Source of the DNA: Phymorhynchus buccinoides
Lineage: Eukaryota; Mollusca; Gastropoda; Neogastropoda; Raphitomidae
DNA: 64,000 nucleotides
Assembly (NCBI GenBank): GCA_017654935.2
Contig: CM065686.1
Span: 28,450,591-28,514,590 of the forward strand
Direction: 5' to 3'
Part shown: positions 51,749 through 63,832 of the stretch, one piece after another
How the letters are laid out: each line of letters opens with the position of its first letter
Numbering within the stretch: the first letter of the stretch is position 1
The notes under the pieces: generated by a model
What the model was told of the DNA's origin: nothing
Seen by the model: only the letters and a program-made list of their open reading frames with translations
Database searches by the model: none
Translations under genes and position numbers: made by a program

Positions 51749-53799
51749 TTCTTGGAATTTCATCCAGTTACTGCCTTTGAATTGAAGAAGATCATTCTAA
51801 AAGCTAAACCCACTTCCTGTCCTCTTGACCCTATACCGACGCCACTTTTCATAGAATATCTTGATGAACTACTCCCTACTCTCACCCATATTGTCAACAA
51901 CTCTCTAACATCTGGCTCCTTTCCATCTGTGTTCAAAACTGCCATTGTCAAACCACTTCTAAAGAAATCATCCCTTGACCCAAACACTCTAAAGAACTAT
52001 AGGCCTGTATCCAACCTCTCTTTCATATCGAAAATCATTGAGAAATTAGTTCTCCATCAACTCCTAGGCTATCTCAATGAACATCAACTCATCAGTCGTT
52101 CACCATCAGCGTACAGGCCATTTCACAGCACAGCACTGTTGAAGGTAACTAATTACATTCTCTTAGCTCTTGACTCTGGTGACGCGTCTATATTAACTCT
52201 TTTGGATCTTTCAGCTGCTTTTGATACTATTGACCACCATACACTCCTTAAGAGGCTTCAAATCACCTATGGGATATCAGGCACTGCTCTGTCATGGTTC
52301 TCGTCTTACCTCTCTGGTCGAACTCAGTCTGTCTCCATCAATGACTCATCTTCTGCAATGGTTGGCCTCGCATATGGGGTTCCTCAAGGCTCAGTACTTG
52401 GACCAGTCCTCTTCATCATGTATACTAAACCTCTGTCCGAGTTGATCACTTCTCATTCAGTTGATTCTGTCTTTTGCTGATCCGAGTTGATCACTTCTCA
52501 TTCAGTTGATTCTCAGTCTTTTGCTGATGATACACAACTCCACAAGCCTGTATCCCCATCTACCATTCTTCCTTCTATATCTTCACTGGAATTCTGCATT
52601 CGCAACATCAAATCATGGATGCTACAAAACAAACTGAAGCTGAATGACGACAAAACAGAGGCCTTGTTCATCCACTCTCCATCTAGACAACTTTCGTACC
52701 CAAAGCCTGATTCCATCTGTGTCTGTGACACTCAAATACCTTTTTTTCCTTCTGCTAGAAATCTTGGATTCCACATCTCTCAAGATATGAGTGTTGACTC
52801 ACAAGTTCAAACTATCTGTCGGTCAGCATACTGTGAGCTGCGTCGCATTGGTACGATTCGCCATCTCCTGTCTATAGATAGTGCTAAGATACTAGTCTGC
52901 GCTTTTGTTCTCTCTAAATTAGATTATTGTAATTCACTCTTGTATGGCTGCCCCAAACACCTTGACAAGCTTCAAAAAGTCCAGAACTCTGCTGCCAGAC
53001 TTGTCCTCAAGGTCTCTAAGTATCATCATGTTCAACCACTCCTGATATCCCTCCATTGGCTTCCCATCAAAGCACGTATTGACTACAAAATGTCCACTCT
53101 ATGTCATCCTTATTTCTCTGGAAATGCCCCTAGCTATATTTCTGACATGCTTTCTGTCTATACTCCATCAAGGCAATTGCGGTCATCTTCGGATTCGAAA
53201 ATTCTCTGTGTTTCTATTACACAAACAAAACTGGTGAGCGCTCCTTTTCCTTTTCGGCCCCATCAGTTTGGAACTCCTTACCACACGAAATTCGCCATTT
53301 CGAGTCCTTGCAATGCTTCAAATCAGCTCTGAAGACCCACCTATTCAAGCTACATCACAACCTTTAGGCCACATTACTTCTCGACTCTATTCTCCCCCCT
53401 CCCCCCCTATGGCTATTAGATTAGTTTCACTGTGTGTTGACTGCAATGTCTACGTCAGCTTTGTTGCGAGAGCCAGACAGAAAGAGAGAGAGAGTGTTGA
53501 TGCTTTATTGAACTGATTGTATTTTGTATTGTGTTCTTTGGTGGGGTGAGTGGTGGTGATGGTGACGGTGTGTGCGTGCGCGAGTGAGTGTGTGTGTGTG
53601 TGTATATGTATATGTGCGTACGTGCGTGCCTGCGTGGGTGGGGGTAGTGTGTGTATGTTTATGCCTATTAGAATGTGTGTGAGCGATTATTTGTTTTGTT
53701 GTTGAATTTCTTGCTTTTTTATTTTGTTGTTGTTAAGCGCATAGAGCTCCACATTTGGTGGAGGAGTGCGCTATATAAATGATTCACTATTATTATTAT
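51749..53799 (+). mobile_element. Second L2-type LINE, RT frame broken by a local duplication
   Basis: RT landmarks LKNYRPVSNLSFISK, LLDLSAAFDTIDHH and YGVPQGSVLGPVLF are in one frame to 52480. Then a direct duplication of about 46 bp (around 52436-52482, repeated from 52483) introduces a stop just before FADDTQL. The frame resumes at 52487 to 53332 (SWMLQNKLKLN, NLGFHIS, SKLDYCNSLL, LHWLPIKARIDYK). A 3' UTR ends 'agcgcatagagctcc' ... (ATT)n. Related to but distinct from the 1917 copy. 5'-truncated. Confidence 0.85.
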
Positions 53800-53873
53800 T
53801 ATGTAGGACATTAGTAATTATAAAGATAGTGGGACGAGGTACTGAAATACCAGGAAAGTCCCAATGATTTTGA
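53800..53873 (+). repeat. SINE-like repeat copy 3, right part
   Basis: 'atgtaggacattagtaatta' through 'ccaggaaagtcccaat' continues the repeat interrupted at 51748. Confidence 0.75.
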
Positions 53874-54625
53874 AATATCAACTTGCAAAATGATTAAATT
53901 CTAAAAGAAACACTAGAACATTTGTTTTTAATGACAGCATAAAAGAAAATGACAGAAAACTGTTGACCACTGATTTGTTTTTGCCTTTTAGCTGTAAATG
54001 CATCGTAGGTCATGTTTATTGAATAGTAAAATGCAAAGGGGGGCCAACAATGGTGTGGCCTGCCGAATCAATTCTTTGGAGGAATAATGTATTTAGTGCA
54101 TAATTAGTTTACATGAAGTTCTTGCTTAAAATGTTCATATTCATTATGTATTCACAATTATTCTTTCAATGGTAATTTGTTTTCAGGAATGAATCTTTTT
54201 TCTTTTTTCTTTTATCATGTTTTACATTGCTAAATCACTAGAAAAGAAAATAGTAAAAAAAAAGATTGTATGTGTGCTTCAAGTTGAATGAAAGTATGGC
54301 TTAACATCCGCTCCGCTACAAAGAACACATTTGAGGCGAACCATCAATCAACCGCCATTACTTTCATTCAATGCTTGAACTTTTTAGCTATGACTAAAGT
54401 TGCTTTCTTTTTCCGTTTTTTGTTGTCTTCTTTTCCTGGACACACATAATCTATAACCATTTTTTTAAAATGATTTGTTATTCTGTTGTCATACCGGTAG
54501 TCTATAATGCTGCTTATAAACTGTTTATTGAGGCATTTTTATTTGAGAGGCATTTTTATTTGAGATAATATTTGCATAGATTTTTTTTGTTTTTTGTTTT
54601 GCTGTCCCATCTTTTGCTGTACAGT
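53874..54625. other. A/T-rich sequence, nothing recognised
   Basis: No splice-bounded open frame or clear repeat structure seen. Confidence 0.5.
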
Positions 54626-54977
54626 GGTGTTGCTCCCACGCCGCTCATTCCGAGTCCCAACTCGCAGCCACACCTCCGCACGTGAAGGTCGCAGAATCCG
54701 AGACCAGCAGTCCAAGGGGAGCTAATCTATGTTAGGCCGTCAGGAGGAAACCAACCGAGGAGACACTGCACTGCTGCTGAGTCACTTCGGTGGAGTTCAG
54801 TAGAGTCTGTTCAGGACACTACCTACTAAGCCCCCTACTGACGACACTTCTCTTAGTCGCGGAGCCAGCATGAGTGAGGTCCTCCTCCGAGGGCACCACC
54901 ACGACCGTCCACCGACAGCTCCCCAGAACACAATGCTCCCCATGACTTTGACCCGAACACACCAAGATCGGAAACCC

Positions 54978-55811
54978 AGACCTGCCAACCCATACGATTT
55001 TGGCGTATTTTGTACGCCAATTTACTCAAAATATGACCAGTACGTCAGGTGAATAAAAATTAAGACATTAAAAAATCCTAGTGAACATTTTTTTGGTTGT
55101 ATGCAGCTAAGCGATCGAAATCGGCGCGATTTAGCGTAACAGCGAAGTGCTGGAGTGGAGCCACAACTTGCAAACAAATCTCGCGGCGCGAGAAGTGTGC
55201 ACGCCATTTTGTTTCATCAACTTGTGCACCGAAGCGAAGCCTCAAGATGTCGAAGCGAAAAATCGACAACCCATCTGACGAAGGCGAAGCCAAGAAGACG
55301 CCAGTAGCGCCAGCAAGATCACAAAAATGTCCAGCGATATACAACAATCCCTGGAATTAGAGAGTCGACGCTGGGAATCAATCACGCATACTGCAGCTAC
55401 TGTAAAGCGGACTTCTCCAGTTTCCAGTTCTGGAAAGTTCGACATTGAGCGGCACTGCGGCAGGAAAAAGCACCAAGACTGCAAAAAAATTAAGCAAGCT
55501 GCAGCAGGCTCAGTGTGCATAAAAGCATTTATGCCGAATAAGACTTTGTCTGCCGGGGAAAAAGACACAATTCGTGCTGAAGCGATGTTCACTGAACTCA
55601 TCGTAAAAATGAACCTGCCACTTACTACTAGTGACGTCATTTATGTGAACCTGATGTGTAATATTGAGAGCGACAAAAAGGTAGTTCCATGCAAGTTAAT
55701 CCCTACATACTTGCATATTAGAGTTGTCCTCAGAATACTCACACTTTTTCCAAAAATACACCAATTTCCATGAAAAAGTACTCCAACTGAAAACTCAGGG
55801 TTGGCAGGTCT
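54978..55811 (+). mobile_element. hAT-like DNA transposon relic
   Basis: Inverted ends AGACCTGCCAACCC / GGGTTGGCAGGTCT. Flanks ggaaaccc (54970-54977) and ggaaaccg (55812-55819) form an 8-bp duplication with one mismatch, as expected for hAT. Inside, frames give AYCSYCKADFS and, shifted, KFDIERHCGRKKHQD, together a BED-type C2H2-like zinc finger. AEAMFTELIVKMNLP follows. The catalytic part is missing. Confidence 0.75.
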
Positions 55812-55884
55812 GGAAACCGAAATTGAGGTCACCATGAGAGCAGGGCTTGCAAAGCCACAGAATTTGAGACATTTTTCTTTTTAG

Positions 55885-56046
55885 TGATTGATGGAAATGA
55901 GGCGGATGACTATGATGATGATGATGCTATGGAATTCTGTATCGGTCTGAGACTGCATGACAGGGCTGTATTCTACGCTTCCTTTCATAATGATATCCCT
56001 GTGTTAACCAGGCCCGAGAATTACAGACACCTGCAGTGTTGGTCTT
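55885..56046 (+). CDS. Possible orphan exon, acidic, function unknown
   Basis: A good acceptor (atttttctttttag) precedes an open frame reading IDGNEADDYDDDDAMEF, IGLRLHDRAVFYASFHND and IPVLTRPENYRH, ending in TGA. Composition looks protein-like, but no partner exon or family was recognised. The last part overlaps the SINE boundary. Confidence 0.3.
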
Positions 56047-56252
56047 GAAATTAGAGCAACACTCATAATCGCATCCGTTAAGCGGATGAAGCTCGACTGT
56101 GTGGCTTCAGTCTTCCCATTGCGCTCACAGCCATTCACTCTGGGTAGGAGTCGGTCCAGGACCGAAAAAACCCTCGCCTCTGATGGGATTCGAACCCGAG
56201 ACCTCCCAGCCAGTAGTCCGCGACGCTAGCCACTATGCCATGGCGGCTGGTA
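56047..56252 (-). mobile_element. tRNA-derived SINE
   Basis: The reverse strand carries a tRNA-like head: A box tggcatagtggc (56240-56229) and B box gggttcgaatccc (56197-56185) at normal spacing, with cloverleaf-like sequence between. The body runs leftward to about 56047. Tail and target duplication not identified. Confidence 0.8.
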
Positions 56253-57912
56253 TATTTGCATATATTTAACCTTTTTTTAAAATTTTATTTGGTTGTGACG
56301 TTTATTGTTTCCATTCAGTAACTTTTTTCTCAGCTGAAAACATTAGTTTTCTTGTCAAGTTGTTGCGTTACTTACTTTGTGATAGAGTGTTCAAACCTTC
56401 TTTTTACTTGTATGACAATGTGATTTACGGATGTAAACAGGTACTTTCATTGACATTTTGATGCACATTAGTTTTATATCCATTAAAAAAAAAAAAAAAT
56501 GTCATTTTTTTTTTTCATTTGTCAATTTTTGCAGGTGTTTTTTTCTTTGTATGTTTTGTGTTAGCTTTGTTTTGCAACATGTCAGCTGATCTCCAAGTGA
56601 AGAAGTGACATTTTAAAAAGTGAGTTCCTTTTTATGATAAATTGTATTTTAATATAAATATTTTATTTTGCAGCATTATGCGAGAGCCAAATATCACACG
56701 TTTTGGTGTTGTGCTGTCTCATATGTGTTTGTGTTATGGCCTTTGCTTTTTTGGTATAGTGATGCATAACTTTCTAATGACATCAGACTGGAAAGTCCAT
56801 TATCAAGATAAAGCATGTTTATAATTCTGTCATCGTTTGCAATTCGCAAACTATTGATACCTGGCTCATGTCCTGGATTTTGTGTATTCTGTGTCATACA
56901 GCTTTTGTTATCAACTTTACGTACTGACTTTGAAAATTTCCGTAAGCATCGATACATGAACATTCTGAAGAAGAACAAAAAAAGTCAAGTGAAACTGTCA
57001 CTACTGGTGATAAAATAACAATTAAGATTTTGAATAATCAACAAAGTCAAGCATCTACATTCAAACTGTTATTTCATTATTGACAATTGCTATAAACTGT
57101 TGCGAGTGATATGGTCCTGAACTTTTACCATTTTGATCATATCAAATTTCAGGAAAAGTTTCTGTTCAGTAATAAAATACCTTTTCTATGACATCAAAAT
57201 GTTCACAGCTAGGACTCTTCTTGTAAAACCAACCACAGGTCTAGGTTTTTAATTTGCAGTATATTGAATAACCTTTTTTTATAAAGGTAGTTTTGCTTGT
57301 TTCTTTTCTTTTGGTGTATATTTGATTTTTAACTGCTTTAGAATTAAGTAGTCCTTTCTGCACTACCGTCCCTCCAGTTGACTATAATGATTCAAGAAGA
57401 AACGTTAACATGCTTTCAGTGATATCATGAATATAGTCCAGATCTGCTGCCTAATGTTGCCATACAAAATAAAAGCTGCAATATTCTGTGCCATTATTTA
57501 AGCATCTTATTAAACATGTCTTTTTTTCTTTTCTTTTTTTTGGGGGGTCCATTTTCACATCTCAGATTTTGTTTGTTGTTGGTTGGTTGGTTGTTTTTTC
57601 CCTTTTTGATTTACGAAAGTTTGAGTTGCGCTATATCTGTTGAGAATGCTTAGGTGTACAGCCACAAATGTTGGTAAAATTAATGACTTGCATTCTTTTG
57701 AAATGCTCTGATGCAACTCGTTGGAAATAATTTATTTCATTTATCCAGTCATGAAGATTTTTTATAAAAATCAGTTGATTTTATATCCTATTTAGTGGTG
57801 GTGAGAAGTTTTGAAAAATGCTTTTAGTTGGAAATTGTTCATAACATATAACTCCTCAAATTTATTGAGCTTGCTGAAAGCATTGAAAGGTAAACCTCAA
57901 TATTAATTACTG
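56253..57912. other. A/T-rich sequence, nothing recognised
   Basis: Long T-runs and a possible AATAAA near 57467. No exon with convincing splice sites was found. Confidence 0.5.
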
Positions 57913-58047
57913 TATTTTACGGACTATAAGGCGATACTTTTTTCCCCAGACTGCGACTTATGGTGAGACTTGTAGTAAGAAAATAGAAATACAAAATCTG
58001 ATTTTTGTGTGAAATTTGGGGGGTGCGCCTTGATAGTCTGTAAAATA
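57913..58047. mobile_element. Palindromic MITE of the 'cggactataa' family, copy 3
   Basis: Starts tattttacggactataag and ends tagtctgtaaaata, 135 bp. Confidence 0.75.
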
Positions 58048-58402
58048 TGGTATTGAATTACATAAAAATTCATGACAAAATGTACTCATCATTTACATTT
58101 TTTTGTTATACTGTTTCTGCTTTAATTTTTGATACCCATGGTAATTCTGTTGTAATTCCCACTGTGGCTGTACTCTTAAGCATTCTGCTCACAGACAGTT
58201 TTATGAGGGCAAGAAATTGTTCCTTTCCAAACTAATGCTTCCAAGTTGTGTATTCACAAGATGAATGCTTCATAGGACAAGTCAATGTATGAAATTTAGT
58301 TTTCAATTCTTCGACATAGGATTTGCCATTCTTGTTTTCATGCTTTTTTTTCCCTAAGATTAAAGCAAAAAAATATTCAGGTGTGATGTGTTGGGTATAT
58401 TG

Positions 58403-58620
58403 TTTGAAAGCTGATTGTATGATTTGAGTACACATTAGAGAAAGAAATGCCTGATATATCAGTTGAGTATGTTGTGTTTGAAAGCTGATTGTATGATTTG
58501 AGTACACATTAGAGAAAGAAATGCCTGATATATCAGTTGGGTATGTTGTGTTTGAAAGCTGATTGTATGATTTGAGTACACATTAGAGAAAGAAATGCCT
58601 GATATATCAGGTGACATCTG
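58403..58620 (+). repeat. 74-bp tandem repeat, about 3 copies
   Basis: 'tttgaaagctgattgtatga' begins at 58403, 58477 and 58551, exactly 74 bp apart. Confidence 0.95.
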
Positions 58621-58650
58621 AAAGTACCATATGACTCTCGGACACAAATA

Positions 58651-58819
58651 CCATATTTTTCAGACTATAACGCGCCCCCACCCCCAAATTTTACACAGAA
58701 TTCAGATTTTTTAATACACTTTCTTACTACTGTATTTTGATCATATTGTAAGGAGCACTGAATGGGAAAAAGAAGTATCGCTTTATACTTTTTTAAACAA
58801 ATTAGTCCCTAAAATATGG
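58651..58819. mobile_element. Palindromic MITE of the 'cggactataa' family, copy 4
   Basis: ccatatttttcagactataa at the left and agtccctaaaatatgg at the right. Interior similar to copy 1. Confidence 0.7.
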
Positions 58820-58842
58820 CACTTAACTCATTCCACCCTACG

Positions 58843-59292
58843 CTCGACATATTGTCAGCCACACTAGTGCAACTACCAGCTCCTAAGCTCGACATATTGT
58901 CAGCCACACTAGTGCAACTACCAGCTCCTAAGCCCGACATATTGTCAGCCACACTAGTGCAACTACCAGCTCCTAAGCCCGACATATTGTCAGCCACACT
59001 AGTGCAACTACCAGCTCCTAAGCCCGACATATTGTCAGCCACACTAGTGCAACTACCAGCTCCTAAGCTCGACATATTGTCAGCCACACTAGTGCAACTA
59101 CCAGCTCCTAAGCCCGACATATTGTCAGCCACACTAGTGCAACTACCAGCTCCTAAGCCCGACATATTGTCAGCCACACTAGTGCAACTACCAGCTCCTA
59201 AGCCCGACATATTGTCAGCCACACTAGTGCAACTACCAGCTCCTAAGCCCGACATATTGTCAGCCACACTAGTGCAACTACCAGCTCCTAAG
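58843..59292. repeat. 45-bp minisatellite, 10 copies
   Basis: Ten nearly identical 45-bp units ('gacatattgtcagccacact' ...), with a partial eleventh. Units differ mainly at one C/T (CCC versus CTC). Because 45 is a multiple of three, frames stay open on both strands (15-residue repeats). No spacer sequences, so not CRISPR. Confidence 0.95.
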
Positions 59293-59661
59293 CCCGACAA
59301 ATTGTCAGGAACGGACCTCCATTTACTTTCCCTTTCAATCTATTAAGCTATTAATGAAATCATTGATTAAATGAAGCTTAGTTTGAAACTATTTTCATCA
59401 GAATGACTCACTGAACCCGTGGAGCAATTTTAAAACATTTGCAACCATCTTTACTATTTTTTAGTCAGTTTTTGTAAGTTTTATTTTGTAACAAAACTAT
59501 AGTACCTCTCTCAGAATCTGCAAGTTGGGAATGCAGCCAGCAGGTCAGATAGCTAGAGCTCAAGGGGTAAGTAACAGGATTGGTGAAAAGGCCTTACCGA
59601 TGAGGACTTATACCTGTGAAACAAGACAGAGAAGTGGGGACAGCAACAGGGATGAGATTAA

Positions 59662-59889
59662 TTCTTCTAGCGCCTTGTATTTTTTTGACGTTCTTGGTTG
59701 TCCGTTGCAACTCAACCGAGAAGAGTGGGGTAACTATTTTTTCCGTGCGCATGCATTGCTTTTAAAAAAAAAAAAAATCACTGACATAAGCCATGAAAAT
59801 ATACAAACACGGCAGGCCACTTGGTAGTGAATGTCTGCATTTGGTGGGAGTGAAGTGTGATGTACTGGGCGCCCATGGTACTAGAAGAG
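59662..59889. mobile_element. Short piggyBac-like MITE
   Basis: TTAA at 59658-59661 and 59890-59893. The short inverted ends TTCTTCTAG / CTAGAAGAG differ by one base. 228 bp, with a poly-A run inside. Confidence 0.5.
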
Positions 59890-59893
59890 TTAA

Positions 59894-61340
59894 ATTAAAG
59901 TAATCTAACACTTGTGTTGATGAGAGATAACAAAAAGGTTTGGGATTATTGACTATTGACAACAGGAATGGAGATAAAAAACCTGACAATATCAAGCAGC
60001 TTCCTGTGTAAAACTTGTGGGAAATCAACATGTGCAAAGGTTGTTTTTTAAAGCCAACAACTGCGGCCAAATATAAGGGTTGAGTGGACAGCAGTAATAT
60101 CAACTCAATTTTTCTTTTTTAATTTATAGATATCACATCATTTAGGAATATCCCAATTAGTCATTTTTATTTATTTTCTGCAGGTTAAGGTACCATGATG
60201 TGTGATCAATGCCGCATTAAGATGTGAGTGGTGAGAGGGAGGGGGAGATGAAGGACAAACTGGGAACAACACAAAATGCATGCACAAAAAAACCCACATT
60301 TAAGGTATGCACAAAGCATACCTTAAAAGTCAGTGTATGAGTATTTATAACACATGCACTGACCAAGACTCATATGTGGTTATACACATGAATGTGTGGT
60401 TGTTACTTGTGTGTATTTGAGTTCATATGAATATATAAGAAAACATTTTTTGTTTAAAGTTAATTTATGCATGTTCTTTTTCATCAACCCTATTTTAACA
60501 TTTATGATCAATGATCCCCATATGATGAAAATTTTGCCTGAGAAAAGTTTTTTCTCATCTCATACTAAGTTTTAGTAACTTCAATACATTTACTCAAAAA
60601 TGGCTTCTGTTAGACATGCTTTCCAAACCAAAGCCAGACAATATTTTCACTATCAAACAGCACAAGCACAACTGCATCTCCTTCATTCTCACAACAGAAC
60701 AGCAACATAGATTTTCCATTAGCTTCCCTTTATAATTCAAATAAAATAATGCCCTGTACATAAGTCATTTCAAGTGACTAGTATAGAACAAGCCAAGAAG
60801 AACCAGACCATAATAAAAACCAAACAAAAAATGTTTACAAGATTTTTGCAGTAAATTGATGTCAATCAAATTTACTTTTAGAAGAGCTTCAAAGGAGTCA
60901 AGGACAGCAAATAATATAGCCATGTCATTGGTTACACAGTAAATGACTCATCATTATTTCTAGCTTATTTTTTTCATATATTACAATCCGTTTGATGAAA
61001 AATGTTCAGTGACATAAGGAAGTCCATTTTCATTCAAAACACTATTATTTTGGCCAATGGAGATAATGTGCACTCAGTACACTGGGAACCATTCTGCCAC
61101 TTTCTGTTACAATTGTTTCAGTACTTTAGCTTATGGCAATTGGAATACAAAATAGTTACACTTAAAGCGACAAACAAAATGCACTTGCCCTTATTCCAAC
61201 AGCCAATGAATCCTTAAAGAACCGCTCATGCAAAAAATTCATTGAACAAACTTTGAAATTCATCAAACAAACTGCTAAACAATGCTAACCTGTAAAATGC
61301 AACAAAACAAAAGTTAAATGTAGCTCCCCGCCTTTCTGGC
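59894..61340. other. A/T-rich sequence, nothing recognised
   Basis: No splice-bounded open frame on either strand that I could support. Confidence 0.5.
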
Positions 61341-61347
61341 CCAACAT

Positions 61348-61515
61348 AAGTGGATTCCTGTTAACTCAAAAACAAATTAACTCAAAAACACTAGATAACT
61401 CATAATAATTTTCTGGTCCCAGTTTAATAGTCTTAAATACTAAAAAGTCTTTTTAACTCAAAATCTCAAAATAACATTTCAGTCCCTTCAATATTGACTT
61501 ATGCGGTTTTCACTG
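61348..61515. mobile_element. pogo/Tigger-like MITE, inverted relative of 33046-33209
   Basis: Shares 'aaaaacactagataactcat' / 'ctggtcccag' blocks with the other copy and ends cactg|TA. The left boundary is uncertain. Confidence 0.55.
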
Positions 61516-61629
61516 TACATGTATCCATCTAATAGTAATACTTATATATTTAGAAAGGAAAGACAAAACATTTAACAAAAAGTTCACTCACATATATATA
61601 TATCCATATATTACATTAGGCCCACAAAA

Positions 61630-62145
61630 AAAATAGTTGTGGTTAAGGTAACATGGCCAAAAAAATAGCTCTCTCCCTCTCTCCCTCGGTGGGTGTGTGT
61701 ACATATATGGTGTGTGTACACATGGTGTGTGTCAAGAACATCGAGTAATTTAAAGTAAACAACCCAAAGAAATAAAACTTTCTCTTTCTCTTGATTGAAA
61801 CCAAATTGTAAGCTCAAAATTGTAAGCTCTTCACTCCCAGCTCTTTCAGTCTTTGAGATCGCCGAGTGGTGTTGAAAACTCTAGTTCAAAAGGTTCAGCT
61901 AAGATAGCTGAACCACCTCGGCAAGTGATAATGTTTTCCTTTCCTACATCCGGATGAATGTCCCGGAAAACATCCATGAGCGTGTAAGATGCTTTGAAAC
62001 TATGAAAGTGCTAATCACCCTCATATTTTCAGAAATTTGAGCGTATGGCTATCTCTCTCTTTTTTTTGACAAAGCCAAAAAATTAATCATAGGGTCGGCC
62101 GAAAAAAATAGGGTAGGTAGGGATACCTTAACCACAACTTTTTTT
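61630..62145. mobile_element. Possible element with ttgtggttaaggta inverted ends
   Basis: ttgtggttaaggtaacatgg at about 61637 pairs with taccttaaccacaa at about 62130. Interior unremarkable. Could be two copies of a shorter repeat. Confidence 0.35.
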
Positions 62146-63801
62146 TTTTTTTGCTTTGTAAACTTAATGCACAAAGACAAAGCGAAACACATGAGTGGAC
62201 ACACTGACCCAGACACACACACTAATTTTCAGCTTGTACTGTAGATCAAATGCAAGATCTATACATGAAAAGAAGTACAATTATAACAAATTATTTTCTG
62301 AGGAGAGAGAAACATGAAAAGTATTTCATCAAACCAGCACCATCTTTCAGTTTTAATCTGCTTGACAAGGTTACACACACACACACACATACACACGTTA
62401 CAATACATTAATTATTCACATTTTCATTAACATAATTGTCCATTTAAATACAAATAATGAAAATAACATCTTTATTCATCCAATCGACCCCAACCATTGT
62501 GTTGCATGTTACACTTACAGAAACAAAATATGTCTCAAGCATGCATATAATGGTTAAAAATAAAAGAATAACCCGAGACTCACAGACATCTAGATCAAAT
62601 CAAATGTTCAATGAAACATAACTTTAGATTAACTTAAGCTATAAAGATAAAAACTAAATTAGTAAATAGTGCTTTTCTGGTTACAATTTAAGTACCGGTA
62701 CTTTTAAGTTTTAGTATTACTTTGAACAGTTTTAATGTGTACCCTATATATCCATCCTCTAAATCTTAAAAGCAACTTCTCTGAGTCTGATAATAAAAGA
62801 ATTCCAATAACATTGATTGATTACTCATCAATAACCTAATGATGAATGAAACTTGAAAGTATTCTGAGACAAGCGAACATTGATTGAACATATTACATTT
62901 TTTTCTACTCTTATCTTCTATTACACTACAGCACCAACATATATAATTTATTTGTGGTCAAACCATTGGTCCACATGCAAAATATTGAAAAAAGCATTAA
63001 CACAGAACCATTTCATAACACACATCATAAAGAGCAAAGGGAAATTTGTCTCCACAAATCATAACAATGATACTGATAGATCTATAATAATATTAATATA
63101 GAGTCCAATTCAAATTTATGTTGTCACTCACAATCACATGCAGATTATTTACAGAATGGCCAGCTATTAGTATTACTATAAGTATAATATACTTCAATTA
63201 TAGTTTTAAAAAAAATAAAGCCACATGAAAACAAACTTTTACAAAAGCAATATAATCTGTATCACTAGCATTGTATGTAGTGGCAAGAAGAAGGGTGGTG
63301 GTGGTGGTGGATGGAAGAGGAGATAGTCAAAGGGAATAGTATTAATTTTGCCATGATTAAACTGCTGTTGTCGTATATACATAAACTTTATTAATATTAG
63401 GTCAAATATGAGGGGGAGAGCATTGTGGATTTTAAACAAGAGGTGAACAATCTGCAACAGCTTCTCATAGTGATAGTGTGTGTGTTGTGAACATTGTGTA
63501 AATTGACTGATTTGCTACCAACTTGCTTGAACTGAAAATGGTGACTTTTTTTATAAAGGCAGTCAATGGAATAGGGCATTTCCATTTGCCATGAGTGTTC
63601 GTTCTCTATACTAGACTACTAATTTGCCAGCACTCGTTCTGCCCGAGTTACGCTGACCCTAAGTTCTAATTCAACTCAGTGAAATGCAAGGTCGCCTACA
63701 CTATTGGAAAGATAGATCTAGGTATTGTGCAGAGTTTGGTTGTGTTATTTAAGTAATTTCCGAGAAAATAAATGTTAAATTTCCAGATTACACCACACAC
63801 A

Positions 63802-63832
<31 letters not shown>

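Noticed and set aside
54627..54725. Terminal exon after the acceptor tttgctgtacag
   Set aside because: The acceptor looks good, but all three frames give short unconvincing peptides and no upstream partner was found.
58843..59292. CRISPR-like array
   Set aside because: Units are directly adjacent with no unique spacers, and the genome is eukaryotic.
58809..59346. 163- and 176-codon repeat frames on opposite strands as a repeat-protein gene
   Set aside because: The 45-bp unit keeps all frames free of stops equally; no splice sites, promoter or homology favour either strand.
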